A stretch of 64,000 nucleotides of DNA from positions 992,001-1,056,000 of the forward strand of contig CAVTEP010000011.1 of NCBI GenBank assembly GCA_963733915.1. Direction: 5' to 3'. The position numbers and the translations under genes were made by a program. This document shows, one piece after another, positions 56,343 to 64,000 of the stretch (its first letter is position 1; each line of letters starts with the position of its first letter). Below the pieces are notes generated by a model. It had not been told where the DNA came from and searched no databases. It saw nothing but the letters and a program-made list of their open reading frames with translations. Origin of the DNA: Sulfomarinibacter sp963733915 (GTDB lineage: Bacteria > Acidobacteriota > Thermoanaerobaculia > Thermoanaerobaculales > Sulfomarinibacteraceae).

Positions 56343-56390
56343 TTGACAGGTCGGTCTTATTGGTGTAATTTTGGAAACGCCAATTCCAAA
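56343..56390 (+). promoter_or_regulatory. Promoter and dyad upstream of the DUF4143 ATPase
   Basis: TTGACA (56343-56348), 17-base spacer, TAATTT (56366-56371). A dyad TTTGGAA/TTCCAAA (56370-56376 with 56384-56390) lies over the expected start point and could be an operator. The rest of 56091-56402 has no gene. Confidence 0.6.
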
Positions 56391-56402
56391 TTGAGCCGCA
56401 TT

Positions 56403-57563
56403 ATGGAATATCAACCTCGATTTTTCCGTGCTCCCGACCAGAGCTTCTTCCTCTTCGGCCCACGCGGGACCGGCAAGTCGAGCTGGATTCGGCACACCCT
56501 GCCCGAGGCGCTGGTGGTCGATCTCCTGAAGCCCGACGTTTTTCGGGAGATGAGCGCCCGGCCCGAGCGTCTCGCGCAGCTTGTCCTCGCGAACCGTGGG
56601 CGCGCGCCGATTGTCATCGACGAGGTCCAACGCGTTCCTGAGCTTCTCAACGTGGTCCACGACCTCATCGAGAGCCACTCGGGGCTGAGCTTCGTGCTCA
56701 CCGGGTCGAGCGCCCGCAAGCTGCGCCGCGGTGGCGTCGATCTCCTGGCCGGGCGCGCCGTGTACCGCACCCTTCACCCGTTCATGGCGGCCGAGCTCAC
56801 CGGGTTCGAGCTCGATTCGGCCCTGGTCGACGGGCTGCTCCCCGTGGTCGTCGCGGCGCCGCGGCCGGCGGACGTCGCCGACGCCTACGCGACCCTCTAT
56901 CTGGAGGAAGAGGTGCGGCTCGAGGGATGGACGCGAAAGATCGGCGACTTCGCGCGTTTCCTCGAGGCCGTGAGCTTCTCGCACGCCGCTGTCCTCAACG
57001 TCAGCAACGTCGCCCGCGAGTGCCAGATCGAGCGCAAGACGGTGGCGGGCTACATCGAGATCCTCGAGGACCTCCTGCTGTCGTTCCGGCTTCCCGTCTT
57101 CACGCGGCGAGCGCAGCGGCAGACTTCAGCCCACCCGAAGTTCTATCTGTTCGACGCCGGCGTGTACCGATCCCTGCGTCCCAAGGGTCCGCTCGATCGG
57201 GCGGAAGAGATCGACGGCTGCGCCTTCGAGGGCCTGGTGGCGCAGCACCTTCGGGCGTGGATCGCCTACTCCGGCAGCGACTGCGAGCTCTTCTACTGGC
57301 GGACCCGCGCCGGCGTCGAGGTCGACTTCGTGGTCTACGGAAAGGACGGGTTCTGGGCGGTGGAGGTCAAGAACACCTGCGGCCGTGAGGTCGCAGGATC
57401 TCCGGGCTCTGAGGATCCTTTCGGGACGACTACCCCGAGTGCGAGCCGATCTTCATCTACCGCGGTACAAGAACGTGTGCTGGTCGACGGCGTGCTCTGC
57501 GTGCCCGGCGATGAATTTCTGCGCAGCCTGAGGCCCGACCGAGGCCTCAGAGCACTGGATTAG
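56403..57563 (+). CDS. AAA ATPase with DUF4143 domain, C-terminal frameshift pair
   Basis: The protein has a Walker A FLFGPRGTGKSSWIR, Walker B APIVIDEVQRVPELL, sensor motif SFVLTGSSARKL, and then the DUF4143 region (YATLYLEEEVRLEGWTRKIGDF, HPKFYLFDAGVYRSL, FEGLVAQHLRAWI, LFYWRTRAGVEVDFVV). VEVKNT marks the PD-(D/E)xK-like fold. Between about 57390 and 57470 the expected sequence (DDYPECEPIFIYRG) appears in another frame, so two compensating indels are likely. Such genes are frequent in accessory regions; the function is unproven. Confidence 0.83.
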   Translation: MEYQPRFFRAPDQSFFLFGPRGTGKSSWIRHTLPEALVVDLLKPDVFREMSARPERLAQLVLANRGRAPIVIDEVQRVPELLNVVHDLIESHSGLSFVLTGSSARKLRRGGVDLLAGRAVYRTLHPFMAAELTGFELDSALVDGLLPVVVAAPRPADVADAYATLYLEEEVRLEGWTRKIGDFARFLEAVSFSHAAVLNVSNVARECQIERKTVAGYIEILEDLLLSFRLPVFTRRAQRQTSAHPKFYLFDAGVYRSLRPKGPLDRAEEIDGCAFEGLVAQHLRAWIAYSGSDCELFYWRTRAGVEVDFVVYGKDGFWAVEVKNTCGREVAGSPGSEDPFGTTTPSASRSSSTAVQERVLVDGVLCVPGDEFLRSLRPDRGLRALD

Positions 57564-57572
57564 CTCCCGCCT

Positions 57573-59891
57573 TCACCACTCCGGCACCTCGGCCCAGCCG
57601 GGGAAGGGCCCGACCTCGATCTTCCAGCCGGTGGAGGACTCCGGATCACGGACGGCGCGGAGGTTGGTGAGAGTTTTGAGCTTGGCGATGAGCTCTTCGC
57701 GCGGCAGGGTGTGGAGCGGCGGCTTCGAGAGGTCGGGCATGGGCCAGAGGCGGAGGTTGCCGTCTTCTGCGGAGGCGATCCATCGGCCGTCGGGCGACAC
57801 GTTCGTAATCCACACGGTCCCGTTGTGGCCCAGGAGCAGGTGGGGTTCGCCGCCCTCGATCCGGCCGACCAGGATGGAGCCTTCCGGCTCAGGCGAGGTC
57901 CAGAGCTCCCCGTCAGGGCTCAGCCCCAGGTATATCCCCTCACCGGGTATCGCAAGGCTTCGCAGCTTCCCAGTCGCACGGTCGTGAAGTTGCACCGATC
58001 CGAGAATTCGGCGGTACGAGCCGTCGAACTCCCAGGTCAGCATCCAACGCCGATCCGCCGACAGGGCCATTCCGATCACACCCCCGGGCCGCGCCCTGCG
58101 CAGAACCTCGAAGGCGCCGGCCTCGAGATCCCAGCGCAGCAGGCCGTTCGCGCCGGCGGTGACGACCGTGGTCTCGTCGACGAACGACAGGTACCACACA
58201 GCGTACCCCGCCCAGGCGTCGGGGTCCTCAGGCTGCTCGAGGACCGTCACCTGGTCGGTCGAGAGGTCCCACACCCGCAAGGTTGGCCGACCCACCGACT
58301 GCACGCTCGCCGCTGCCACCAAGCGGCCGCTCGGCGAGAACCCGCCGGCTTGAACGCGATCGCTCGCCGGAAATCCGAAGAGGTTGCGGGGGGCCTCACC
58401 GTTCATGGAGAGCAGAAAGCTGCTGCGACCGTAGTTCAGAGCGAGGACGTGCTGGCCGGCCGGGTCGAGGAATACCGTGTGATCCACTTCGCCGGAGCCG
58501 GGCGGGAACATCAGGTCTAAAATCTCGCGCTGGTCACCGCCGGGCACGGGCCACAGCCTGACCCGGGTCTCCGGGTGGCTCGGGTGGATGTCGGTGGCGG
58601 CGAGGAAGCGCCCGTCCTCGGAGAAGACTGGACCGTACCAGCCCTGGACGACCGTCGGACGGGGCGCCCGGAGCGGCCACAGGGTCATTTGGCCGGCCCC
58701 CTTGTCCACCGCTACGAGCCAGTCTCCGTTCGGGTGGAACGACTGTGCGGTGAGTAACTCGCTCCTCCGGCGAAACTGGAGCGGCTCGGCGTGGCGGAGC
58801 GCCTCGAGGTCCCACACCAAGATGGGGCTGCTGGGGAACCCGCCGCGCGTGACCCGCCGACCGCTCAGGTCGGGCACCATTCGCTCGCTCAAACCATCCG
58901 GCGGACGAATACGTTTCCGGGGTGCCCAATCACCACGGTCCAACGCCCATAGGATGATCTCGCCGCTGTTGTCTATCGAGAGGAACTCACTCGCCTGCCT
59001 CCGGTTCGCAAGAACGATCTTGTCGGTCGAGTGGCGGCCGAGCAGCGTGTCAGACACGCCGTCTATGAGCGGCAGAGGGCGAGAATACACCCCGTCACCC
59101 TTGGAGTAGATCCACGCACTCCCTTTGGGATTGAAGATGCTCGAGGACTGGCCGACGGCTCTGAAATCGACCGTGCCGAGGTCCTCGGCCTTGCCGTCAG
59201 GCAGCTTCCAGCGGGCGAGACGCACTGTCAACGGCTCGCCGGGCTCACTTCGCTGTCCGATCTTGGCAAAAAGGTGCTCATCGCCCACCTGCCAACTCAA
59301 GGTGGGCTCGCCGAACTCGATGGTGTTGACGAGGTCGCCCTCTGGCATCGACCACACCCGCACGCGGGTCTCGCTGTTGTGGCCGGTGACGAGGAGGTTG
59401 TCAGAGGTCCAATCGCACTGGGTCGGGCCGGACGCGGAGACCACGTGCCCGCCGAGAACGATCGGCTGCCCTCCTGACTCGTGGTACACCAGCACGTTCT
59501 CGTTGACGATCCCGGCGACCGCAAGCCACTGCCCGTCGGGGCTGAAGACGGGCTCCCAGAACTCTCCCTCGGAGCCTTCGCGCAGGTCGGCAGCCTCGAC
59601 CGGCGGTCCTGCCCACAACGCTCGCACCGCGAAGATGCGCGCTTCGTGGGTGTCCGCGAGTTCGAGGCTCGCGGTGGTGTACGCCAGGGCCTCGGTGGGA
59701 TCGGGCTCGAGCGCGACCTGAGCCAGGGCGAGCAGCTTGGAGGCCTCGGCGCGACGGGTCTCGCGGACGCTCCGCTGCCAGAAGGAGCCAACGACGGCGA
59801 GCCCGGCCAGCAGCACGGCGAAGGCTGCCGCAACGGCGAGTTGCCGCCTGCGGCGCCGTCTTGTGGCGAGCGAGGTCATGGCGTCACGCAA
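57573..59891 (-). CDS. Giant kinase B, TM helix and WD40-type propeller part
   Basis: 772 residues: basic stretch and helix (RRRRRRQLAVAAAFAVLLAGLAVVGSFW), the linker RRAEASKLLALAQVALEPDPTEALAYTTASLELADTHEARIFAVRALWAGPP, also seen in copy A, and then propeller blades such as PVFSPDGQWLAVAG, GGFSPSGRLVAAASVQ, TNVSPDGRWIASAEDGNLRLWPMPDLSKPPLHTLP. It ends GPFPGWAEVPEW. The upstream nSTAND and kinase parts continue at 59884-62046 after a frame change. Confidence 0.82.
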   Translation of the reverse strand: MRDAMTSLATRRRRRRQLAVAAAFAVLLAGLAVVGSFWQRSVRETRRAEASKLLALAQVALEPDPTEALAYTTASLELADTHEARIFAVRALWAGPPVEAADLREGSEGEFWEPVFSPDGQWLAVAGIVNENVLVYHESGGQPIVLGGHVVSASGPTQCDWTSDNLLVTGHNSETRVRVWSMPEGDLVNTIEFGEPTLSWQVGDEHLFAKIGQRSEPGEPLTVRLARWKLPDGKAEDLGTVDFRAVGQSSSIFNPKGSAWIYSKGDGVYSRPLPLIDGVSDTLLGRHSTDKIVLANRRQASEFLSIDNSGEIILWALDRGDWAPRKRIRPPDGLSERMVPDLSGRRVTRGGFPSSPILVWDLEALRHAEPLQFRRRSELLTAQSFHPNGDWLVAVDKGAGQMTLWPLRAPRPTVVQGWYGPVFSEDGRFLAATDIHPSHPETRVRLWPVPGGDQREILDLMFPPGSGEVDHTVFLDPAGQHVLALNYGRSSFLLSMNGEAPRNLFGFPASDRVQAGGFSPSGRLVAAASVQSVGRPTLRVWDLSTDQVTVLEQPEDPDAWAGYAVWYLSFVDETTVVTAGANGLLRWDLEAGAFEVLRRARPGGVIGMALSADRRWMLTWEFDGSYRRILGSVQLHDRATGKLRSLAIPGEGIYLGLSPDGELWTSPEPEGSILVGRIEGGEPHLLLGHNGTVWITNVSPDGRWIASAEDGNLRLWPMPDLSKPPLHTLPREELIAKLKTLTNLRAVRDPESSTGWKIEVGPFPGWAEVPEW

Positions 59892-61326
59892 ACGCTTCCT
59901 CGAGCTCGGTCAGCCCGCCCGGGTAGCGTTCGCGCCAAAGCGAAACTCGCGGTAGGCGGTACCGGTCCACAGCCGGTCGTCGGTCGCGACCGTGCTCGTC
60001 CCAGGTCCGGGCCGCCTGGCGGAGCTCGTCACGCAGCTGGGCGGCCTCGGCGTCCTGGGTCTGCCAGCGCACGAGGCGCGGCCAGTTGGCGAGGAGGGAC
60101 TCGTGGATGATCTCGACGCGGCGGGTGGGCTCGCGGTCCTCTTCGCGAACCTCGTACGACGTGAGCAGCCGGGCGTCGATGAGCGACCGGAGCACCTGCT
60201 CGCTGGCGATTCGTCGTGACGAATCGCAGAACACCGGAGAGGAGCTCGTTCCACTCGCGGACGGCGCGGGTGCCTTCGGCGGTGACGAGGTTGCGGAAGA
60301 GCTCGCGGACGATGGGGAGGTGCTCGTGGCCGATGCGATCGACGGTGGCCTCGGCGTGGCGGGCGAGCGCGCCGCCGACGCCGCCGATGTCGTGGTAGGC
60401 CTGGCGGGTGAGCAGGCCGGTCTCGCGGTCGCGCTTCTCCCACAGCCGGGCGGCGGCGAAGGCCAGCAGCGGCAGCGCGCCGCGCTCGCCCTCGACCTCG
60501 GCCAGCATCTCGTCGACCAGCTCGTCGTCCTCGAAGCGGTAGCCGCACTGCAGGGCGGGCTGGGTCAGGGCGCGGCGGAGGGCGGCACCGGTCGGCGCGA
60601 TGCAGCAGCGGTGAGCTCGGAGAACACCGGTGCGAGGGCCTCGTGCTCGTGGCACCGAATCAGGAAGTCGTCCCGCATGGTCAGCAGCACGTGGACGTCG
60701 GCCTCGAGCACGAGCCGGGCGAGCAGCTCGCGTGAAGCGCTCCTGGATCTCTCGGCGCGTTCTGCGTGAACAGCTCTTCGAACTGGTCGACGATCACGAG
60801 GGCGTGATCGTGCTCGTGCCTCCACCGAGCGACGACGGCGACCGATGCGTCGCGGATCATCGCCGCGCGCGAGCAGCTCCATCGCCTCGGTGTCACCGGC
60901 ATCTCGCGGGGCGAGCGCCTGCCGAGGGCGGCGAACGGAGCGCTGCCCGGCGTGCAGCGGATGATCCGCCCAGCCGGCCCGGCGCTCGGGATGAGGCCGG
61001 CCTGCAGGAACGAGGTCTTCCCGGCGCCGATGGGCCGACCAGGCCGAGCATCGCGGCGGCCGCTCGAGCTTGCGCCACATCTGCTCGACCTCGGCCTCGC
61101 GGCCGAAGAAGTACTCGGCGTCCGCTTCGGTGAAGGAGGCGAGCCCGGGGTAGGGGTGGAGATCCTCGGCGCCTTCGACGCGGAGGGTGACGTCTTCGAG
61201 GGCGCGGGTCAGGGTGTGCGCGGAGTTGTAGCGCCCTTCACGGTCTTTGGCCACCGCCTTCTTGATGACCGCCGCCCACGGGGTGTCCGGCACCTTCGCG
61301 GGCTCGGAGCGCACGCCCTCCCACAC
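59884..61326 (-). pseudogene. Giant kinase B, nSTAND ATPase region with several frameshifts
   Basis: From 61326 the frame gives the kinase C-lobe end (VWEGVRSEPAKVPDTPWAAVIKKAVAKDREGRYNSAHTL), the linker YPGLASFTEADAEYFFGREAEVEQMWRKLE, and a P-loop region partly out of frame. Later segments in other frames give LVIVDQFEELFT, LLTMRDDFLIRCHEHEAL, ALRRALTQPALQCGYRFEDDELVDEMLAEVEGERGALPLLAFAAARLWEKRDRETGLL and IIHESLLANWPRLVRWQ. At least four shifts occur in 1.4 kb. Read as one gene with 57573-59891 and 61366-62046; real decay and sequence errors cannot be separated here. Confidence 0.65.
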
Positions 61327-61365
61327 GCTCTGGCGGGACTCGATAGCTCTTGATGCCGTCGGGGC

Positions 61366-62046
<681 letters not shown>

Positions 62047-62469
62047 GCCATCTGTCGCCCCTCTGGGGCTTTTCTATTTTTTTGTTGACCCTTTTCCTGG
62101 GGCTCACGCCCCAGGCTAAATATCTGTCGCCGCTCCGCGGCTCACGTTCAGGCCGCCACTTTTTGGATCCGGGAAACGCGCTTCCTTTTGTAGGCGGGTC
62201 CTTCAGGGCCCGCCACCAAGCGCGCTGAGTTTCTTCTGCGACGTCGATCCTCGGAACGACCCGTTGGCGCACCCTAAAGGATGCGCCTACATTTTGTGTC
62301 GCTCTCCAGGGTGGGTGGGTGGATCCAGCATCGAGTATCCAGCATCGAGCATCGGGATGGGCCGGGCGGGCGGACATCCAAAATTCGAAATTCGCAAATC
62401 CGAAATCCGATAACGGTGGGCGGGCGGGTGGAAATCCAAAATTTAAAATCCAAAATCCAAAATTCCGCT
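62047..62469. repeat. Gap with hairpins and mixed repeats
   Basis: No gene. Hairpins CCTGGGGCTCACGCCCCAGG (about 62095), GGCGGGTCCTTCAGGGCCCGCC (about 62194) and TGGCGCACCCTAAAGGATGCGCC (about 62264). Then GGGTGGGTGGGTGG followed by CCAGCATCGAG units (62325-62352), and AAATTCG/AAATCCA units (62380-62465) flanking GGGCGGGCGGGTGG. Confidence 0.65.
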
Positions 62470-63999
62470 TTACCATTCCGGCACCTCCGCCCATCCGGGG
62501 AACGGGCCGACCTCGATCTTCCAGCCTGTGGAGGACTCCTCGTCACGGACGGCGCGGAGGTTGGTGAGCGACTTGAGCTTCGCAATCAACTCGTCGTGCG
62601 GCAGGGTGTGGAGCGGGGGCTTCGAGAGGTCGGGCATGGGCCAGAGGCGAACGGTGGTGTCGGCACCGACCGAGGCGACCCAGCGAAGGTCGGACGAGAT
62701 GGCGACGTACTCGACCGCTCCGTCGTGACCGGTGAGGAGATGAGGTGCGGCACCGTCAAGCCGGCCGACGCGGATGAATCCACTGTTGTCGCCTGTCACC
62801 GCGACAGTGCCCGTGGTGTCCAGAGCCATCGCGCGGACGCAGTCCCCGAATTGCGGCAGCTCCCTGAACGAGCCGGCCGCCAGGTCGTAAAGCGTCGGGG
62901 TTTCGCACACGTCCTCATCGGATCCATCGAAAGGTACTTCGAGCATCAGGACCCGCTGACCGTCCTGGCTCGCGGCAGCCTCCCGGTACATCACAGGATC
63001 CACAGGGAGGACAGTTTCGTACGATCCGTCGTTCAGGTCCCATCGTAGAAAGTGCGTCGCGCCCACCGTGACCAGGGTGCTCTCGTCGGTAAACCAGAGG
63101 TTCTGAACATTGTCCAGATATCCCTTGTAGCGGGTGATCGTGCTGGTATCGGCCCTCGGGAGCTCGAACGACTGTGTTGCTCCGGTGTCCAGGTTCCACA
63201 CGCGAAGCCGCTTCTCCTCGAAGCTGATACCCGAGGCCGCCGCCACTACCCGTCCGCTCGGGGAGAATTCGACCGCCTCGATGAGGACGTCACTTTGGAA
63301 TCCTTCGAGCCTCCGCGGTGGTCCGCCATCCAGGGGCACGATCATCAGGCTATCCGGGTAACCTCCCCCAGCAAGCCACGCGCCCGTGGGGTCGAAGGCC
63401 AGGTTGGAGAAGAGACTGTGCCTGGCCAGCTGTGGCGGTTCTGTGCGCTCCGTATGCGGCAGTGGGAAAAGCCTCGCGCGACGTTGCGGCCAGACGGTGG
63501 CCAGCCACCGGCCATCGGGGCTGAAGGCGAGACCTTTGCGGATGGAGGACTCTCCCTTCACGATGCTCGGGTAGGCCTTGTGCAGCGGCCAGAAGGCCAC
63601 CTGCTCGCCGGCGTGTGTGGTGGCGGCCAACCAGTCGCCTTCGGGATCGAAGTCCCAGTACGAGAGCTGCCAGGAGCCGCTGCGCCGGAGCTGCAGCGGC
63701 TCCGCCCCCGGCAGGCCGTTGAGATCCCACAACAGGCCCATTCCGGTCTGCCAGGCAGCGCCGCGGTAGAGCCACCTCATCCGTGGGTCCGGAAACAGGA
63801 GGGATGACTCCGGTGCGGTCCGCGGCCTCGGGATGACGCGACGCGGCCCGGGGTCAGAATCCGACAACGACCACACCCGAAGCTCACCTGTCGTCCCATC
63901 ACACGACACAAGGTTGTCCCCCTTCGAGTGGTTGGACACGAACCACACGTCGTCTCCGTCATGAGTCCCGATGACGCGATCCGCATCGTCCGCCGCGAT
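62470..63999 (-). CDS. Giant kinase C, WD40-type propeller, cut by the window edge
   Basis: The open frame runs from the right edge and encodes propeller blades (GLAFSPDGRWLATVWPQRRARLFPLP, VEFSPSGRVVAAASG, VAISSDLRWVASVGADTTVRLWPMPDLSKPPLHTLP) ending GPFPGWAEVPEW. The C-terminal 55 residues are almost the same as in copies A and B, while the blades differ, so the sensing surface has diverged and the tail is conserved. The kinase and nSTAND parts should lie beyond the window. No frameshift is seen in this part. Confidence 0.82.
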   Translation of the reverse strand: MAADDADRVIGTHDGDDVWFVSNHSKGDNLVSCDGTTGELRVWSLSDSDPGPRRVIPRPRTAPESSLLFPDPRMRWLYRGAAWQTGMGLLWDLNGLPGAEPLQLRRSGSWQLSYWDFDPEGDWLAATTHAGEQVAFWPLHKAYPSIVKGESSIRKGLAFSPDGRWLATVWPQRRARLFPLPHTERTEPPQLARHSLFSNLAFDPTGAWLAGGGYPDSLMIVPLDGGPPRRLEGFQSDVLIEAVEFSPSGRVVAAASGISFEEKRLRVWNLDTGATQSFELPRADTSTITRYKGYLDNVQNLWFTDESTLVTVGATHFLRWDLNDGSYETVLPVDPVMYREAAASQDGQRVLMLEVPFDGSDEDVCETPTLYDLAAGSFRELPQFGDCVRAMALDTTGTVAVTGDNSGFIRVGRLDGAAPHLLTGHDGAVEYVAISSDLRWVASVGADTTVRLWPMPDLSKPPLHTLPHDELIAKLKSLTNLRAVRDEESSTGWKIEVGPFPGWAEVPEW

Positions 64000-64000
64000 C

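Overview
This is a GC-rich bacterial chromosome segment with a complete rRNA operon (16S, tRNA-Ile, tRNA-Ala, 23S, 5S). Several features together suggest an Acidobacteriota-type organism, perhaps Thermoanaerobaculia-like: a GWxTD-domain protein, an Oar-like TonB-dependent receptor, several Ser/Thr kinases with a WD40-type propeller, TolB/TonB/ExbD/ExbB genes, and many short intergenic repeats. This is inference from gene content; the 16S was not compared with a database.

Layout. 0-7.4 kb: edge-truncated tilS, tRNA(CAT), a zinc-finger protein, a degenerate class III aminotransferase, hflX, an FmdB zinc ribbon, a Tat-exported phosphoesterase and an MFS carrier. 7.5-10.8 kb: tolB-tonB-exbD-exbB. 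10.9-17.8 kb: tRNA-Phe, purN and the rRNA operon with two tandem promoters and a 26-bp processing stem. 18-30.9 kb: GWxTD protein, a tolC-MFP-RND efflux operon with three small companion genes, a large membrane histidine kinase, a DUF481 protein, mscL (zinc-ribbon tail) and mscS. 31.5-38.9 kb: a predicted selenocysteine peroxiredoxin, HU, an M1 metallopeptidase, pckA and an aminotransferase. 39.5-45 kb: an RNA methyltransferase, a selenium cluster (yedF, class V desulfurase, selD fused to DUF3343) and a ribosome-rescue-type baeRF protein. 45-64 kb: an accessory region with three two-gene toxin-antitoxin-like modules, two and a part copies of a kinase / nSTAND ATPase / transmembrane / WD40 giant, two kinase relics, a TonB-dependent receptor and a DUF4143 ATPase.

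The most notable system is selenium use. The peroxiredoxin has TGA exactly where the peroxidatic Cys codon is expected, followed by a SECIS-like hairpin, and a selenium cluster lies 8-12 kb away. The SelD protein carries an N-terminal DUF3343 (Se/S carrier-like) domain, so selenium delivery and selenophosphate synthesis appear to be joined in one polypeptide. The second is the kinase-nSTAND-WD40 array surrounded by toxin-antitoxin modules, which resembles a signalling or defence island.

Caution: single-base frameshifts interrupt tilS, the aminotransferase, the TonB receptor, the DUF4143 ATPase and especially the kinase paralogs. Many occur in compensating pairs, which points to assembly or sequencing indels more than to decay. 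Intergenic spaces are filled with at least six classes of short tandem repeats arranged as palindromes around G/C-tract cores.
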